From: Ruegeria atlantica
Lineage (GTDB): Bacteria > Pseudomonadota > Alphaproteobacteria > Rhodobacterales > Rhodobacteraceae
DNA length: 64,000 bases
Direction: 5' to 3'
Assembly: GCA_013032095.1 (NCBI GenBank)
Contig: WQBJ01000004.1
Coordinates: 1-64,000, forward strand
Shown: piece after piece, positions 36,880 to 46,402 of the stretch
How the letters are laid out: every line of letters starts with the position of its first letter
Position numbering within the stretch: the first letter of the stretch is position 1
Notes under the pieces: generated by a model
Databases searched by the model: none
What the model was told of the DNA's origin: nothing
The model's input: the letters and a program-made list of their open reading frames with translations, nothing else
Made by a program: the position numbers and the translations under genes

Positions 36880-39342
36880 ATGGGGTTTGTATTTCGCTGG
36901 CTGGTGCGTATTACGACGGGTCTTATTCTGCTGGCTCTGGCCGCTGCAGCACTGATCTATTTCCTCGCTAGCCAGTCCTTGCCGGACTATAATCAGTCGG
37001 TCGAAGTCAAGGGGCTGACCGCCCCGGTTGAGATCATCCGAGACACCGCTAATGTGCCTCACATCCTAGCCGAAAACGATCCGGACGTGTTCTACGGTCT
37101 AGGCTACGCCCATGCGCAGGACCGCTTGTGGCAGATGACCGTCATGCGCCGAACCGCACAGGGCCGCTTATCCGAGGTCTTCGGCGCCCGTACCGTGCAT
37201 ATCGACAAGCTGTTACGGCGACTGGACCTTTACGGGCTGGCACATCGTTCGGTTGAGGTACAGGACGACTACACCAAGGCGGCGCTACGCTCCTATGCGG
37301 CCGGAGTAAACGCACGCCTGGATGAGATCAACGATGCAGCACTGGGTCGTGGAGCGCCCGAGATGTTCTTGTTCAACGCACCGGTTTCCCCATGGCAACC
37401 CGGCGACAGCATCGCGGTGATCAAGCTGATGGGCTTGCAATTGTCCGGCCATTTACAGGACGAAGTGCTGCGTGCGCGTACCTCGCTGATATTGAACGAT
37501 CCGGCACGGCTCGCCGACATCCTACCCAATGTTCCGGGCGCTGGTATCGCGGCACTGCCAGAATATGCGGCGCTATTTCCTGGACTGCCCCGCTATGCTC
37601 GTGGCACGCCGATGCCCGAGACACCATTGTCCCCCTTCCCGAAACGAGGATTGGCCGGTGCGTCCAACGCTTGGACCGCCGCGCCCTCGCGTTCGGCCAG
37701 CGGCGGTACATTGCTGGCCAACGACCCGCATCTGGGGTTCACCGCACCCGGCGTCTGGTATCTCGCGCGGCTTGAACTGGACAAAGGTGGTGTCATTGGC
37801 GCAACCATCCCCGGTGTTCCCAACGTTATGACCGGGCGCAGCGACCGTCTGGGCTGGGGCCTGACCTCTTCCTATCTGGACGATCAGGACGTGCATATCG
37901 AACAACTTAACCCCGACAACCCCGAAGAGTACTTGTCCCCCGACGGGTTCAAAAAGTTCCGCACCCGTCCCTCGATCATCGAGATAAAAGACGAAGCCCC
38001 AATTACTCTGACCCTTCGCTGGACGGAAAACGGTCCGGTCCTGCCCGGCAGTCACTACGATCTTGAAACAATCACACCACCGGGTCATGTCGCCTCGCTT
38101 TCGTGGACAGCGCTCAGCCCGCGCGACACGTCGATGACGGCCTCAATGAAGTTGATGAACGCAGGTTCTGTTCGAGAAGCCATTGATGTAGCTGACCTTT
38201 TCATCTCACCCTCACAGAACTTGTCGCTGGTCGACAAGGAGACGATTGGCATGAAGTTGATCGGAGCCATGCCAAAACGTGACCTGCGCAACCAAAGCCG
38301 GGGGCGCATCCCAACACCCGGTTGGCTGGCTGAAAACCTTTGGCAGGGCCGCCTACCTTATGCCGACAACCCGGAATTTATCGCCCCTGCGGGCGGCATT
38401 CTGGGCAACACCAACAACAAGATTATTGACCGTCCTTTCCCGGAACATGTGTCCTACGAATGGGGCGACACCCAGCGCGTGCATCGCTGGGAACGCCTGA
38501 TGCAATCGCGCGAAGTCCACACTCGCGACAGCTTTATCGAGGCGCAGTTGGACACCGTCAGCTTCACCGCTCGCTCGCTGCTGCCCTTGATCGGGGCCGA
38601 CCTATGGTTCACTGGAGCCTCCGCCCCAGAGGGCACGCCCGAACGCCAGCGCCAGATCGCCCTGTCCCTGCTGGCCGAGTGGAATGGTGAGATGAACGAA
38701 CATCTGCCCGAGCCGCTGATCTACGCAGCCTGGTTGCGGGCGTTACAAATCCGCCTGATCTCAGATGAGCTTGGACCATTGGCCGCAGAGTACAAACATG
38801 TCGAGCCGCTATTCATTGAACGGGTTTTCCGTGACATTGACGGTGCTTCGGTCTGGTGTGACGTCCTCCAAAGCGCGCCGACCGAAACCTGCACCGACAT
38901 GGCGCGTCTGGCGCTGGACGACGCAATAATCTGGATCTCAGAAAACTACGGCAGCGCACTGGAGTCTCTGCGCTGGGGTGATGCGCATCAGGCCACCCAT
39001 GATCACCCCGTTCTGGGCGAAGTTCCCATTCTGCGTTTCTTTGTCAACATCCGCCAATCCACCAGCGGTGGCGACAACACTCTTCTCCGCGGTCGAACCT
39101 CGGGCGAAGGCAGGCACCCATTTCAGAACGTCCACGGCGCGGGGTATCGCGGGGTCTATGATTTCGCTGACCCCGACAGCTCGGTCTTCATCACGGCCAC
39201 CGGCCAGTCCGGCCATTTCCTGTCACGTTACTACGATGATCAAGCACAGCTGTGGCGGCGCGGAGAGTATATCCCGATGTCACTGGACCTTGATCTGGCC
39301 CGTGCGGCAGCCGTTGGCGTGACGAACCTGATCCCGCGCTGA
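36880..39342 (+). CDS. Penicillin acylase family N-terminal nucleophile hydrolase
   Basis: 820 residues, N-terminal nucleophile (Ntn) amidase. A membrane/signal helix (about 8-30) targets it to the periplasm. The alpha part has TAPVEIIRDTANVPHI and GLGYAHAQDRLWQM. The nucleophile serine is at about 262 in AGASNAW, where self-cleavage would release the beta chain. NDPHL follows it, and NGPVLPG, GNTNNKI and the C-terminal GTSGEGRHPF-like block complete the family pattern. Candidate substrates are amides, including acyl-homoserine lactones, which cannot be distinguished here. The start at ATG 36880 is preferred over a TTG eight codons upstream. Confidence 0.9.
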   Translation: MGFVFRWLVRITTGLILLALAAAALIYFLASQSLPDYNQSVEVKGLTAPVEIIRDTANVPHILAENDPDVFYGLGYAHAQDRLWQMTVMRRTAQGRLSEVFGARTVHIDKLLRRLDLYGLAHRSVEVQDDYTKAALRSYAAGVNARLDEINDAALGRGAPEMFLFNAPVSPWQPGDSIAVIKLMGLQLSGHLQDEVLRARTSLILNDPARLADILPNVPGAGIAALPEYAALFPGLPRYARGTPMPETPLSPFPKRGLAGASNAWTAAPSRSASGGTLLANDPHLGFTAPGVWYLARLELDKGGVIGATIPGVPNVMTGRSDRLGWGLTSSYLDDQDVHIEQLNPDNPEEYLSPDGFKKFRTRPSIIEIKDEAPITLTLRWTENGPVLPGSHYDLETITPPGHVASLSWTALSPRDTSMTASMKLMNAGSVREAIDVADLFISPSQNLSLVDKETIGMKLIGAMPKRDLRNQSRGRIPTPGWLAENLWQGRLPYADNPEFIAPAGGILGNTNNKIIDRPFPEHVSYEWGDTQRVHRWERLMQSREVHTRDSFIEAQLDTVSFTARSLLPLIGADLWFTGASAPEGTPERQRQIALSLLAEWNGEMNEHLPEPLIYAAWLRALQIRLISDELGPLAAEYKHVEPLFIERVFRDIDGASVWCDVLQSAPTETCTDMARLALDDAIIWISENYGSALESLRWGDAHQATHDHPVLGEVPILRFFVNIRQSTSGGDNTLLRGRTSGEGRHPFQNVHGAGYRGVYDFADPDSSVFITATGQSGHFLSRYYDDQAQLWRRGEYIPMSLDLDLARAAAVGVTNLIPR

Positions 39343-39450
39343 TTTCGCCTGTTTCGGCAAGACCTTGCCCCTTTTTTGCTCGGTCGTGGACGCAGGCAGG
39401 TGTTTTCGCCTACGATCTGCGAGCCAGGGATTTGGAACCGGGGGAAACAG

Positions 39451-39846
39451 ATGGCCAGTATTCGGGACATTCTGAACAATCTTGCGCGTGACTACGCCAT
39501 CGCCTGGAGCTCGGGCGATCATGAGGCTGTCGCCAGCTTTTTTACCCCGGACGGGCAGATGGTAATGAACCGTTCGGAAACTCTGCAAGGACGCGCGGCA
39601 ATAGCCGAAATGGCGCGGGGGTTTCAATCAGACTTCCCCGATCTCGAACTGCGCTGCGACATGATGCGATGGGCCGGAAGCCACGCGATCTTTGTCTGGA
39701 CGTTTGAAGGTCATCACGCCAAAACCGGCAATCATGTCCTGACGCGGGGATGGGAAGAGTGGGACCTGAACGAGAACCACAAGGTCCTGTCTTCGCAGGG
39801 ATGGTTCGACGTTGAAGACATGCAACGGCAAATCGACGGAGCGTGA
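39451..39846 (+). CDS. SnoaL/NTF2-like fold protein
   Basis: 131 residues. The pattern DYAIAWSSGDHEAVASFFTPDGQM, LQGRAAIAEMARGF, then FVWTFEGHHAKTGN and a final EWDLNENHKV strand is typical of the SnoaL-like or ketosteroid-isomerase cone fold used by small isomerases, hydrolases and ligand-binding proteins. The substrate is unknown. The ATG at 39451 has GGGGGAAA just upstream. The frame extends upstream without a good start. Its stop lies 3 nt from the convergent hflX stop. Confidence 0.82.
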   Translation: MASIRDILNNLARDYAIAWSSGDHEAVASFFTPDGQMVMNRSETLQGRAAIAEMARGFQSDFPDLELRCDMMRWAGSHAIFVWTFEGHHAKTGNHVLTRGWEEWDLNENHKVLSSQGWFDVEDMQRQIDGA

Positions 39847-39849
39847 CCG

Positions 39850-41121
39850 CTAGAGACCAGCGAACTGCGCCGCCTGTTTTTCGGTCCACAATACCGTAAT
39901 CTTGAAGCCATCCTCGGTCTGTTTTTCCGACCGAACCACGTCCTGCCGGAACAGCCACGCACGCTTGTTGCCTTCAGCGAACCCCAACGTCAGCGTCTCC
40001 TCATGCCGGACGCCTTGCAGCTTGGTCGCGATTTCGGCCAGCAGGGGTTCAACGCCTTCTCCCGTCACGGCTGAGATAGCAAAGATCGACGGGTCACGGT
40101 CCGCCCGCTTGAAGGCTGCCTCGCGTTCATCTGCGTTCAACAGGTCGATCTTGTTCCACACCTCCAGACGGGGGCGTTCGTCATCGACACCCAATGAGGT
40201 CAGGATCGTCTCAACATCCTGCGCCTGTGCGTCTGTTTCCTCGTGGCTGATGTCGCGCACGTGGACAACGATATCGGCACCCAGAACCTCTTCCAGCGTC
40301 GCCCGGAAGGCCGCAACCAGTTCGGTCGGCAGGTTCGAGATGAACCCCACAGTGTCCGACAGGATCACCTCGGGGCCATCAGGCAATTCGACCCGTCGCA
40401 TGGTCGGATCCAATGTGGCGAACAACATGTCCTTGGCCATCACCTCGGCCCCGGTCAGGCGGTTGAACAGCGTGGATTTACCTGCGTTGGTATAGCCCAC
40501 CAATGCCACAATCGGATAGGGCACCTTCGCGCGGGCCGCACGGTGCAGCGTGCGGGTTTTGACCACCTTTTGCAGTTGTCGCCGCAGGCGCACCAACTGT
40601 TCATCAATGGCACGGCGGTCGGCCTCGATCTGGGTTTCCCCGGGACCGCCGACAAAACCCAATCCGCCCCGCTGACGCTCAAGGTGGGTCCAGGCTCTCA
40701 CCAGTCGGGTCCGCTGATAACTCAGCGCAGCCATCTCGACTTGCAGTACACCCTCGCGGGTACGGGCACGATCGCTGAAAATTTCTAGGATCAGGCCGGT
40801 GCGATCGAGGATTTTAACCTTCCACGCCTTCTCGAGGTTGCGCTGCTGTACCGGTGTCACCGGTCCATCGATCAGCACCAACTCAATTTCGTTTTCCTTG
40901 AAGCGTGCGCCAAGCTCTTCAATTTTGCCACTACCGAACAAAAGGCCCGGCTGCGCCCGCTGAAGGCGCACAATCTCGGACCCGATCACATCCAGATCGG
41001 GCAAAGCGGCGGCCAGTGCCACCGCCTCTTCCAGCGCCGGTTCAGGGACACGGCGCTGTTCATCTGATTTGATTTCCGGATGCAGCACCCAGGCCCGGGT
41101 GCGCGTCCTGTCATGTTCCAT
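39850..41121 (-). CDS. hflX: GTPase HflX
   Basis: 423 residues. A ribosome-associated GTPase that splits stalled ribosomes. The HflX N-terminal domain includes LLFGSGKIEELG and VLIDGPVTPVQQRNLE. The linker GGLGFVGGPGETQIEADRR is followed by the G domain: G1 GYTNAGKSTLFNRLTG, G3 LSDTVGFISNLP, G4 NKIDLL, G5 SAVTGEG. The start ATG overlaps the hfq stop in the sequence TGATG (41123-41119), so it is translationally coupled to hfq. Confidence 0.96.
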   Translation of the reverse strand: MEHDRTRTRAWVLHPEIKSDEQRRVPEPALEEAVALAAALPDLDVIGSEIVRLQRAQPGLLFGSGKIEELGARFKENEIELVLIDGPVTPVQQRNLEKAWKVKILDRTGLILEIFSDRARTREGVLQVEMAALSYQRTRLVRAWTHLERQRGGLGFVGGPGETQIEADRRAIDEQLVRLRRQLQKVVKTRTLHRAARAKVPYPIVALVGYTNAGKSTLFNRLTGAEVMAKDMLFATLDPTMRRVELPDGPEVILSDTVGFISNLPTELVAAFRATLEEVLGADIVVHVRDISHEETDAQAQDVETILTSLGVDDERPRLEVWNKIDLLNADEREAAFKRADRDPSIFAISAVTGEGVEPLLAEIATKLQGVRHEETLTLGFAEGNKRAWLFRQDVVRSEKQTEDGFKITVLWTEKQAAQFAGL

Positions 41122-41360
41122 CAAGAGGCGTCTTCGCCCTCATACAGGCTGATCGGCTGCGACGGCATGATCGTCGAAATCGCATGTTTGTAGACCAGCT
41201 GCGACTGTCCGTCGCGGCGCAACAATACGCAGAAATTGTCGAACCAGGTAATTACACCTTGCAATTTCACGCCGTTGATCAGGAATATTGTGACCGGGAC
41301 CTTTGCTTTCCGTACATTGTTCAGGAACGCGTCCTGCAGATTCTGTCTGTCCGAAGCCAT
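41121..41360 (-). CDS. hfq: RNA chaperone Hfq
   Basis: 79 residues, typical of alphaproteobacterial Hfq, a hexameric Sm-like protein pairing small RNAs with mRNAs. Sm1 contains [23 protein letters not shown] and [10 protein letters not shown]. Sm2 is [13 protein letters not shown], with the YKHA variant of the conserved YKHAIST motif. It lies between trkH and hflX, as in other Rhodobacterales. The 126-bp gap upstream may hold its own promoter. Confidence 0.98.
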   Translation of the reverse strand: MASDRQNLQDAFLNNVRKAKVPVTIFLINGVKLQGVITWFDNFCVLLRRDGQSQLVYKHAISTIMPSQPISLYEGEDAS

Positions 41361-41486
41361 ATTTTTATAATCTCGCCATTGTTCTTGCTACGCGCTGCGG
41401 ACCAACGCGCTCCCTCTGGAAGAGTATGGAGTGGGATCAAGCGAGTTTCCAGATCAAAAAATCAGTCAATCGCTTTATGTTGAAAC

Positions 41487-43025
41487 TCAGTCGCGCCAGA
41501 GGCTTGGCGTTATCAATGCAATGATCGCCAGCGTTTCCAGCCGTCCAATCACCATCGCCGCACACATGGTCAGTTTGGCCCCACCGGACAAGTCCACGAC
41601 CCGGATGGGAATATCCGTGGCCAGTTCGATCAATGGACCCGTTGTGCTCAGAGATGCGACAGTCAAAACCATTGCCTGCTCGAAACTTGCCCCCATCATC
41701 GCCAGAAGCAGATTGAACAGCGCCGCGGTCAGCGCGAACATCATCAAAAAGATCCACGCGATAAAGGCCCCATCGCTTTGGATACGCCGATTGCCTCCGC
41801 CCACGCCACTTACCGACGAGGGGTAGATCAGACGATCAATCTCTCGTGCGCCGTTCAGGTAGAGGGCAAACACCCGCAGCAGCTTTACCCCGCCCGCCGT
41901 TGTCGCAACACCGCCGCCGATCAGCGCCAACCCCATCAGGATTAGCCCCGGGGTACCAAGACCCGACAGTTGCTGCGCATCATTCCAGTTGGCACTTTCA
42001 AAGCCAGCAGTGGTCAAGAAAGACATAACCGTGAACAACATACCCCAGAACACGTTCACAGCCTCCATCGGTTGGACTGTTCCACCGATTTCATTGACCC
42101 CAGCCAGTACGCGAAAAAACAGCAGTACAGCCACGGCAAGTACGATCATCAGGCCGATCCGAAACTCCGGGTCCCTGTCCAATCGGGAATATCCGGATGT
42201 AGCTGTATCCGTTGAAAAGGTAAGTCGGGACAACGCGAAGAACAGGAACAGAAAGAGAATCGCCTCGCCAGTGATACCGGCCTGCGCGCCTTCAAGCCCT
42301 CCGACCGGAGAAATGCCCGACGTAGCCATGGTGGACATCGCATGGCAGATGGCGGTCAGCCCCTGCTCGCCCGTTATCAAGAGCAGTAGCCAAATCACTG
42401 CGGTTAGACCTGAATAAACAGGCACCAAAGTACGTGTGACACGAATCAAACGCCCGCGCGGGTCAACCTTTTCACTTTGCGCTACACCCGAAACCGGACG
42501 ACCGGGTTGCCCGCGCGCGGTAACTTCAAAGCCGCCCAGAGACAACGGTGCCAGAATCGCGGCGGCCGAGATCCACATCAGCAGACCGCCCATCCAACCT
42601 ACCAATGCGCGCCACAAGTGTAAGGGCGCGGACAAGCGGTCAGGATCGGGGAAAATGTCAGCGCCCGTCGTCGTCATTGCGCTTACCATGTCGAAATATG
42701 CATTTAGAAAGGTCGTGTTTCCCAACGCATCATGCAATGGAATAGCCAGAAACAAGGGCAGTACGGTAAAGCATCCCAGCAACACGGCCAGCTGCCCCAA
42801 CGTGCCCCGCCGCGGAACCCGGTTGGACGAGGCAAGCGCGACGCTTGCCACCACGAACAGCCCCAGCAATCCGGAATAGAAAAAAGATCGAGAGGTTTCG
42901 TGATCATCCAACGCCAACGCGTAGATCGCCGGTATCCACATCGACAGCGAAACAACACCCCAGATCAGCAGAAACAGCGGCAAGCGCCGCACCAGTCTGA
43001 TTTGTTGTGTCTGCGTGCGTATCAT
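41487..43025 (-). CDS. trkH: Trk potassium uptake channel subunit TrkH
   Basis: 512 residues, about 10-12 membrane helices with four pore-loop repeats. Selectivity-filter segments are visible as SAMTTTGADIFPDPD, STMATSGISPVGG, SFLTTAGFESANW and SLSTTGPLIELATD. It imports K+ under control of the NAD-binding TrkA encoded directly upstream (1-nt overlap, TGATG at 43027-43023). Part of the ntr-trk-hfq block. Confidence 0.95.
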   Translation of the reverse strand: MIRTQTQQIRLVRRLPLFLLIWGVVSLSMWIPAIYALALDDHETSRSFFYSGLLGLFVVASVALASSNRVPRRGTLGQLAVLLGCFTVLPLFLAIPLHDALGNTTFLNAYFDMVSAMTTTGADIFPDPDRLSAPLHLWRALVGWMGGLLMWISAAAILAPLSLGGFEVTARGQPGRPVSGVAQSEKVDPRGRLIRVTRTLVPVYSGLTAVIWLLLLITGEQGLTAICHAMSTMATSGISPVGGLEGAQAGITGEAILFLFLFFALSRLTFSTDTATSGYSRLDRDPEFRIGLMIVLAVAVLLFFRVLAGVNEIGGTVQPMEAVNVFWGMLFTVMSFLTTAGFESANWNDAQQLSGLGTPGLILMGLALIGGGVATTAGGVKLLRVFALYLNGAREIDRLIYPSSVSGVGGGNRRIQSDGAFIAWIFLMMFALTAALFNLLLAMMGASFEQAMVLTVASLSTTGPLIELATDIPIRVVDLSGGAKLTMCAAMVIGRLETLAIIALITPSLWRD

Positions 43026-44401
43026 CAGAAGAAATCGATTGAGACCTGCATCAACCGCTCGACCTCTGGCACGTCTTTGGCCATTGCAAAGATCGCCACC
43101 ACATCTTTTTCTTCAACCCGCAAACTTCCGGAGGGGCGCAAGACTTCATCCCCTTTGCGCACCGCGCCCACCAGAACACCTTCGGGGAAATCAATGTCGC
43201 GCAGTCTTTGTCCGGCCATAGGCGAGGTCGACAGAACCTCGGCCTCAATCACCTCGGCCTCGGCATCGCCGATGGAATAGACCTGCCGCACGCGCCCGTG
43301 GCGGATATGGCGCAGGATCGAACTGACCGTGGTGGCGCGCGGGTTGATATAGGCGTCGATGCCTAACGGGCCCATCAGCGCCACCATGCTGGGGTCATTG
43401 ATCAGCGCAATCGCCAGTGCGCAGCCCTCGGCCTTCGCACGGACGGCGGCAAGCATGTTGGCTCGGTCGTCGTCTGTAACCGCCAGCATCGCGTCGGCGC
43501 GCTCAATCCCCGCTTCGCGCAATAGAGCGGCATCCAACCCGTCGCCATTCAGAACGATCGTCCGCTCCAACGCCTCAGCCGCCAGTTCTGCGCAATGTCG
43601 GTCACGCTCAATGATCTTGGCGCGCACCCGGCTTTCACGCTCTTCTAGCGTGCGCGCGACCTCAAGCCCAACGTTGCCGCCTCCGACGATCACAACGCGA
43701 TCCTGCTTCTTCTGTGTCTTACCAAAGACCTCCATCGTTCGGTCTACGTCGTCGACATTGCTAAAGACGTAGCACTCGTCGCCTACGAATAACTGATCTT
43801 CAGATTCCGGAGCGAAAAGACTTCCCTCACGCCGAACGCCCACAACAATCGAACTGAGTGTTGAAAACAGGTCCGTCAACTGCCGCAGCGGCGTGTTCAC
43901 GACCGGGCAGTCTTCTTCGATACGAATGCCCAACAACTGCGCTTTGCCGTCCATGAACATCTCGGTGTCAAACGCGGACGGTGCAGATAATCGGCGCATG
44001 GCGGCCGCAGCGACTTCACGCTCGGGACTGATCACCACGTCGATGGGCAGGTGGTCACGTCGGAACAGGTCCGAATGGATCGCTTGCAGATAGGACTTGG
44101 AGCGCAATCGGGCAATCTTGCGCTGAATCGAGAAAATCGAATGCGCCATCTGACAGGTGACCATGTTCACCTCGTCCGAATGGGTCGCGGCGATGATCAT
44201 GTCGGCGTCCCTGGCCCCTGCCCGCTCCAGCACATCCGGATAGCTGGCGAAACCCGCAATCCCCTGCACGTCCAGCGTCTCGGTCGCACGGCGCACCAGA
44301 TCGGGGTTGTTGTCCACCACCGTCACGTCATTAAGCTCGCCCGAAAGGTGCCGTGCAATCTGCCAGCCAACCTGACCGGCACCGCATATGATGACCTTCA
44401 T
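43025..44401 (-). CDS. trkA: Trk system potassium uptake protein TrkA
   Basis: 458 residues with two RCK units. The first NAD-binding Rossmann motif is VIICGAGQVGWQIARHL at the N-terminus. The second is RVVIVGGGNVGLEVARTLEE near 240. Each is followed by a TrkA-C domain (about 140-225 and 375-458). It is the soluble gating subunit of TrkH. In other alphaproteobacteria it follows ntrX directly. Here a plus-strand lipoprotein gene separates them. Confidence 0.96.
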   Translation of the reverse strand: MKVIICGAGQVGWQIARHLSGELNDVTVVDNNPDLVRRATETLDVQGIAGFASYPDVLERAGARDADMIIAATHSDEVNMVTCQMAHSIFSIQRKIARLRSKSYLQAIHSDLFRRDHLPIDVVISPEREVAAAAMRRLSAPSAFDTEMFMDGKAQLLGIRIEEDCPVVNTPLRQLTDLFSTLSSIVVGVRREGSLFAPESEDQLFVGDECYVFSNVDDVDRTMEVFGKTQKKQDRVVIVGGGNVGLEVARTLEERESRVRAKIIERDRHCAELAAEALERTIVLNGDGLDAALLREAGIERADAMLAVTDDDRANMLAAVRAKAEGCALAIALINDPSMVALMGPLGIDAYINPRATTVSSILRHIRHGRVRQVYSIGDAEAEVIEAEVLSTSPMAGQRLRDIDFPEGVLVGAVRKGDEVLRPSGSLRVEEKDVVAIFAMAKDVPEVERLMQVSIDFF

Positions 44402-44497
44402 GTTTTTGGCCCTTCTGCCTGAATTGCTTGAATGACAGATGCCCCCAAAGCGGTCAATTGATTTGTCATCTACGTGAGGCTAGGGCAAGATAAGTGC

Positions 44498-44980
44498 ATG
44501 AAAACAGTACTTCGCTTGCTACTTCCGGTAATGGCTTTGTCCGCGTGCGACAGTCCGCTTTCGTTGTATTATCGCGAGGGCGAGAGCGTGTCCCGCCTGC
44601 AGACCGAGACCACGCAGTGTCAGCTTCAGGCCGTTCAAGACGTACCGGTGGCCACTCAGGTTCGCCAAAGCCCACCAACTTACTGGCCCGGGCGCACCTA
44701 TTGTGATGGTCGGGGACATTGCTATCGTTCGGCTGGTTGGTGGCAGCCTGGACAGGTTTACACAGTGGATGTGAACCAAGGTCTACGCGATGAGGTTGAG
44801 GCGCTGTGCATGGCTCAAAAAGGGTTCCGTCCCGTTAGCCTGCCCCCCTGCAAGCAAAGCGTTAGATCTAGTGCATCTAACGTTCCGACAACGACCTTGC
44901 CGCCGCTGACTACTCAGTCGTGTTATGTGAAACTCGACAACGGGGCGTTCCAGATTCTCAACCCCGGTCAATCAGGGTGA
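44498..44980 (+). CDS. Hypothetical lipoprotein
   Basis: 160 residues. Signal peptide and lipobox (MKTVLRLLLPVMALSAC) place the lipidated cysteine at about C17. The mature protein has nine further cysteines or so and a central aromatic segment (PPTYWPGRTYCDGRGHCYRSAG, shortened here to its key WPGRTYCDGRGHC core), then Pro/Thr-rich linkers. I recognise no named family. It is transcribed opposite to ntrX and trkA, between them, with only 12 nt to the ntrX stop. ATG 44498 is preferred over a GTG eight codons upstream that lacks a ribosome site. Confidence 0.72.
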   Translation: MKTVLRLLLPVMALSACDSPLSLYYREGESVSRLQTETTQCQLQAVQDVPVATQVRQSPPTYWPGRTYCDGRGHCYRSAGWWQPGQVYTVDVNQGLRDEVEALCMAQKGFRPVSLPPCKQSVRSSASNVPTTTLPPLTTQSCYVKLDNGAFQILNPGQSG

Positions 44981-44992
44981 CGGACTGGCGGA

Positions 44993-46402
44993 TTATTCCG
45001 CCGGTTCCGGTTCATCCAGTTGCGCCACCCGCGCGCCGGATTTGTTCGAGGTCACAACCCCCAGCGATTTTAACTTGCGATGCAGCGCGCTGCGCTCCAT
45101 CCCGACAAAGCTGGCGGTGCGACTGATGTTTCCGCCAAAGCGGTTAATCTGCGTCAGCAAATACTCCCGCTCGAACGCCTCACGCGCTTCGCGCAATGGC
45201 AATGTGGCTAATGCACCCGACAGGACAACACGGCCGGTATCGTCCGCTTTTTCCTCTTCCGCGGGAAGTTCCTTGGCTTCAATCGGCCCAGAGCCATCCC
45301 CCAAGATCAGTACACGTTCAATCAGGTTTTTAAGCTGACGTACGTTGCCCGGCCAAGTCATCGTCTGCAACAACGCCACTGCCTCTTCCGAGACTTCACG
45401 CATAGCAAGACCTTGAGATTCATTACACATTTCAATGAAGTGCTGTGCCAGAACCGGGATATCCTCGCGTCGTTCCTCCAGCGACGGAACCGCAATCGGA
45501 ACCACGTTCAGGCGGTGGTAGAGCTCTTCGCGGAACCGGTCAGCCGCGATTTCCGCCTCTAGGTCTCGGTTGGTGGACGAGATCACCCGAAGATCGACTC
45601 GAACCTTGTCCGATCCACCAACGCGCTGGAATTGCTGATCGACGAGAACGCGCAAAATCTTGGACTGGGTGCCCAGAGGCATATCCGCGACCTCGTCGAA
45701 GTACACCACACCGCCATGCGCCTCTTCCAGAAGACCAGATTCAATCCCGCGTTCAGAGGACTCTCGCCCAAACAGAACTTCTTCAACGCGCTCAGGCTCG
45801 ATCCCGGCACAGTTCACGGTCACAAAGGGTGCGTTGGCGCGATTGGAATGAGCGTGGATATACCGCGCGGCGATCTCCTTACCCGATCCGGCCGGGCCGC
45901 TCAGCATCACACGACCGTTGGACTTTGTAACCTTGTCCAACTGGCTCTGCATGGTGCGGAACGCCGCGGACTTGCCGATCATGTCCGAGCTGGTCACTTC
46001 CTTGCGTTTCAGCGAGGCATTCTCGCGGCGCAGGCGAGAGGTCTCCATCGCGCGGCGGATCACAACCATCAGCTGGTCGATGTTGAACGGCTTTTCGATA
46101 AAGTCGTAAGCCCCCTGCTTGATCGCCGCCACCGCGATTTCGATGTTGCCGTGGCCGGAAATAATCACCACCGGCACGTCCGGGTTGTCACGCTTTACCG
46201 ACTTCAGAATATCGATCCCATCCATCCGGCTGTCCTTCAGCCAGATATCGAGAATCAACAGCCCCGGCGGTTCCGAATTGATCTCGGCCATGCACTCATC
46301 CGAGTTGCCAGCCAGCCGGGTTGAATAGCCTTCGTCCTCCAGAATGTCGGACACCAGCTCGCGAATATCGCGTTCGTCATCTACGATCAGAATGTCACTC
46401 AT
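44993..46402 (-). CDS. ntrX: Nitrogen-related response regulator NtrX (GAFTGA absent)
   Basis: 469 residues. Receiver domain (1-120) with phospho-acceptor D52 and acidic pair D8-D9. AAA+ domain (about 140-370) with Walker A SGPAGSGKEIAARYIH, Walker B GGVVYFDEVADMP and RREDIPVLAQHF. C-terminal Fis-type helix-turn-helix (about 420-455, GGNISRTASFVGMERSALHRKL). Between EVLFGRESSERG and the Walker B there is no GAFTGA loop, so sigma-54 activation is unlikely. It overlaps the ntrY stop by 4 nt. With NtrY it responds to nitrogen and redox/envelope cues in related bacteria. Confidence 0.95.
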   Translation of the reverse strand: MSDILIVDDERDIRELVSDILEDEGYSTRLAGNSDECMAEINSEPPGLLILDIWLKDSRMDGIDILKSVKRDNPDVPVVIISGHGNIEIAVAAIKQGAYDFIEKPFNIDQLMVVIRRAMETSRLRRENASLKRKEVTSSDMIGKSAAFRTMQSQLDKVTKSNGRVMLSGPAGSGKEIAARYIHAHSNRANAPFVTVNCAGIEPERVEEVLFGRESSERGIESGLLEEAHGGVVYFDEVADMPLGTQSKILRVLVDQQFQRVGGSDKVRVDLRVISSTNRDLEAEIAADRFREELYHRLNVVPIAVPSLEERREDIPVLAQHFIEMCNESQGLAMREVSEEAVALLQTMTWPGNVRQLKNLIERVLILGDGSGPIEAKELPAEEEKADDTGRVVLSGALATLPLREAREAFEREYLLTQINRFGGNISRTASFVGMERSALHRKLKSLGVVTSNKSGARVAQLDEPEPAE

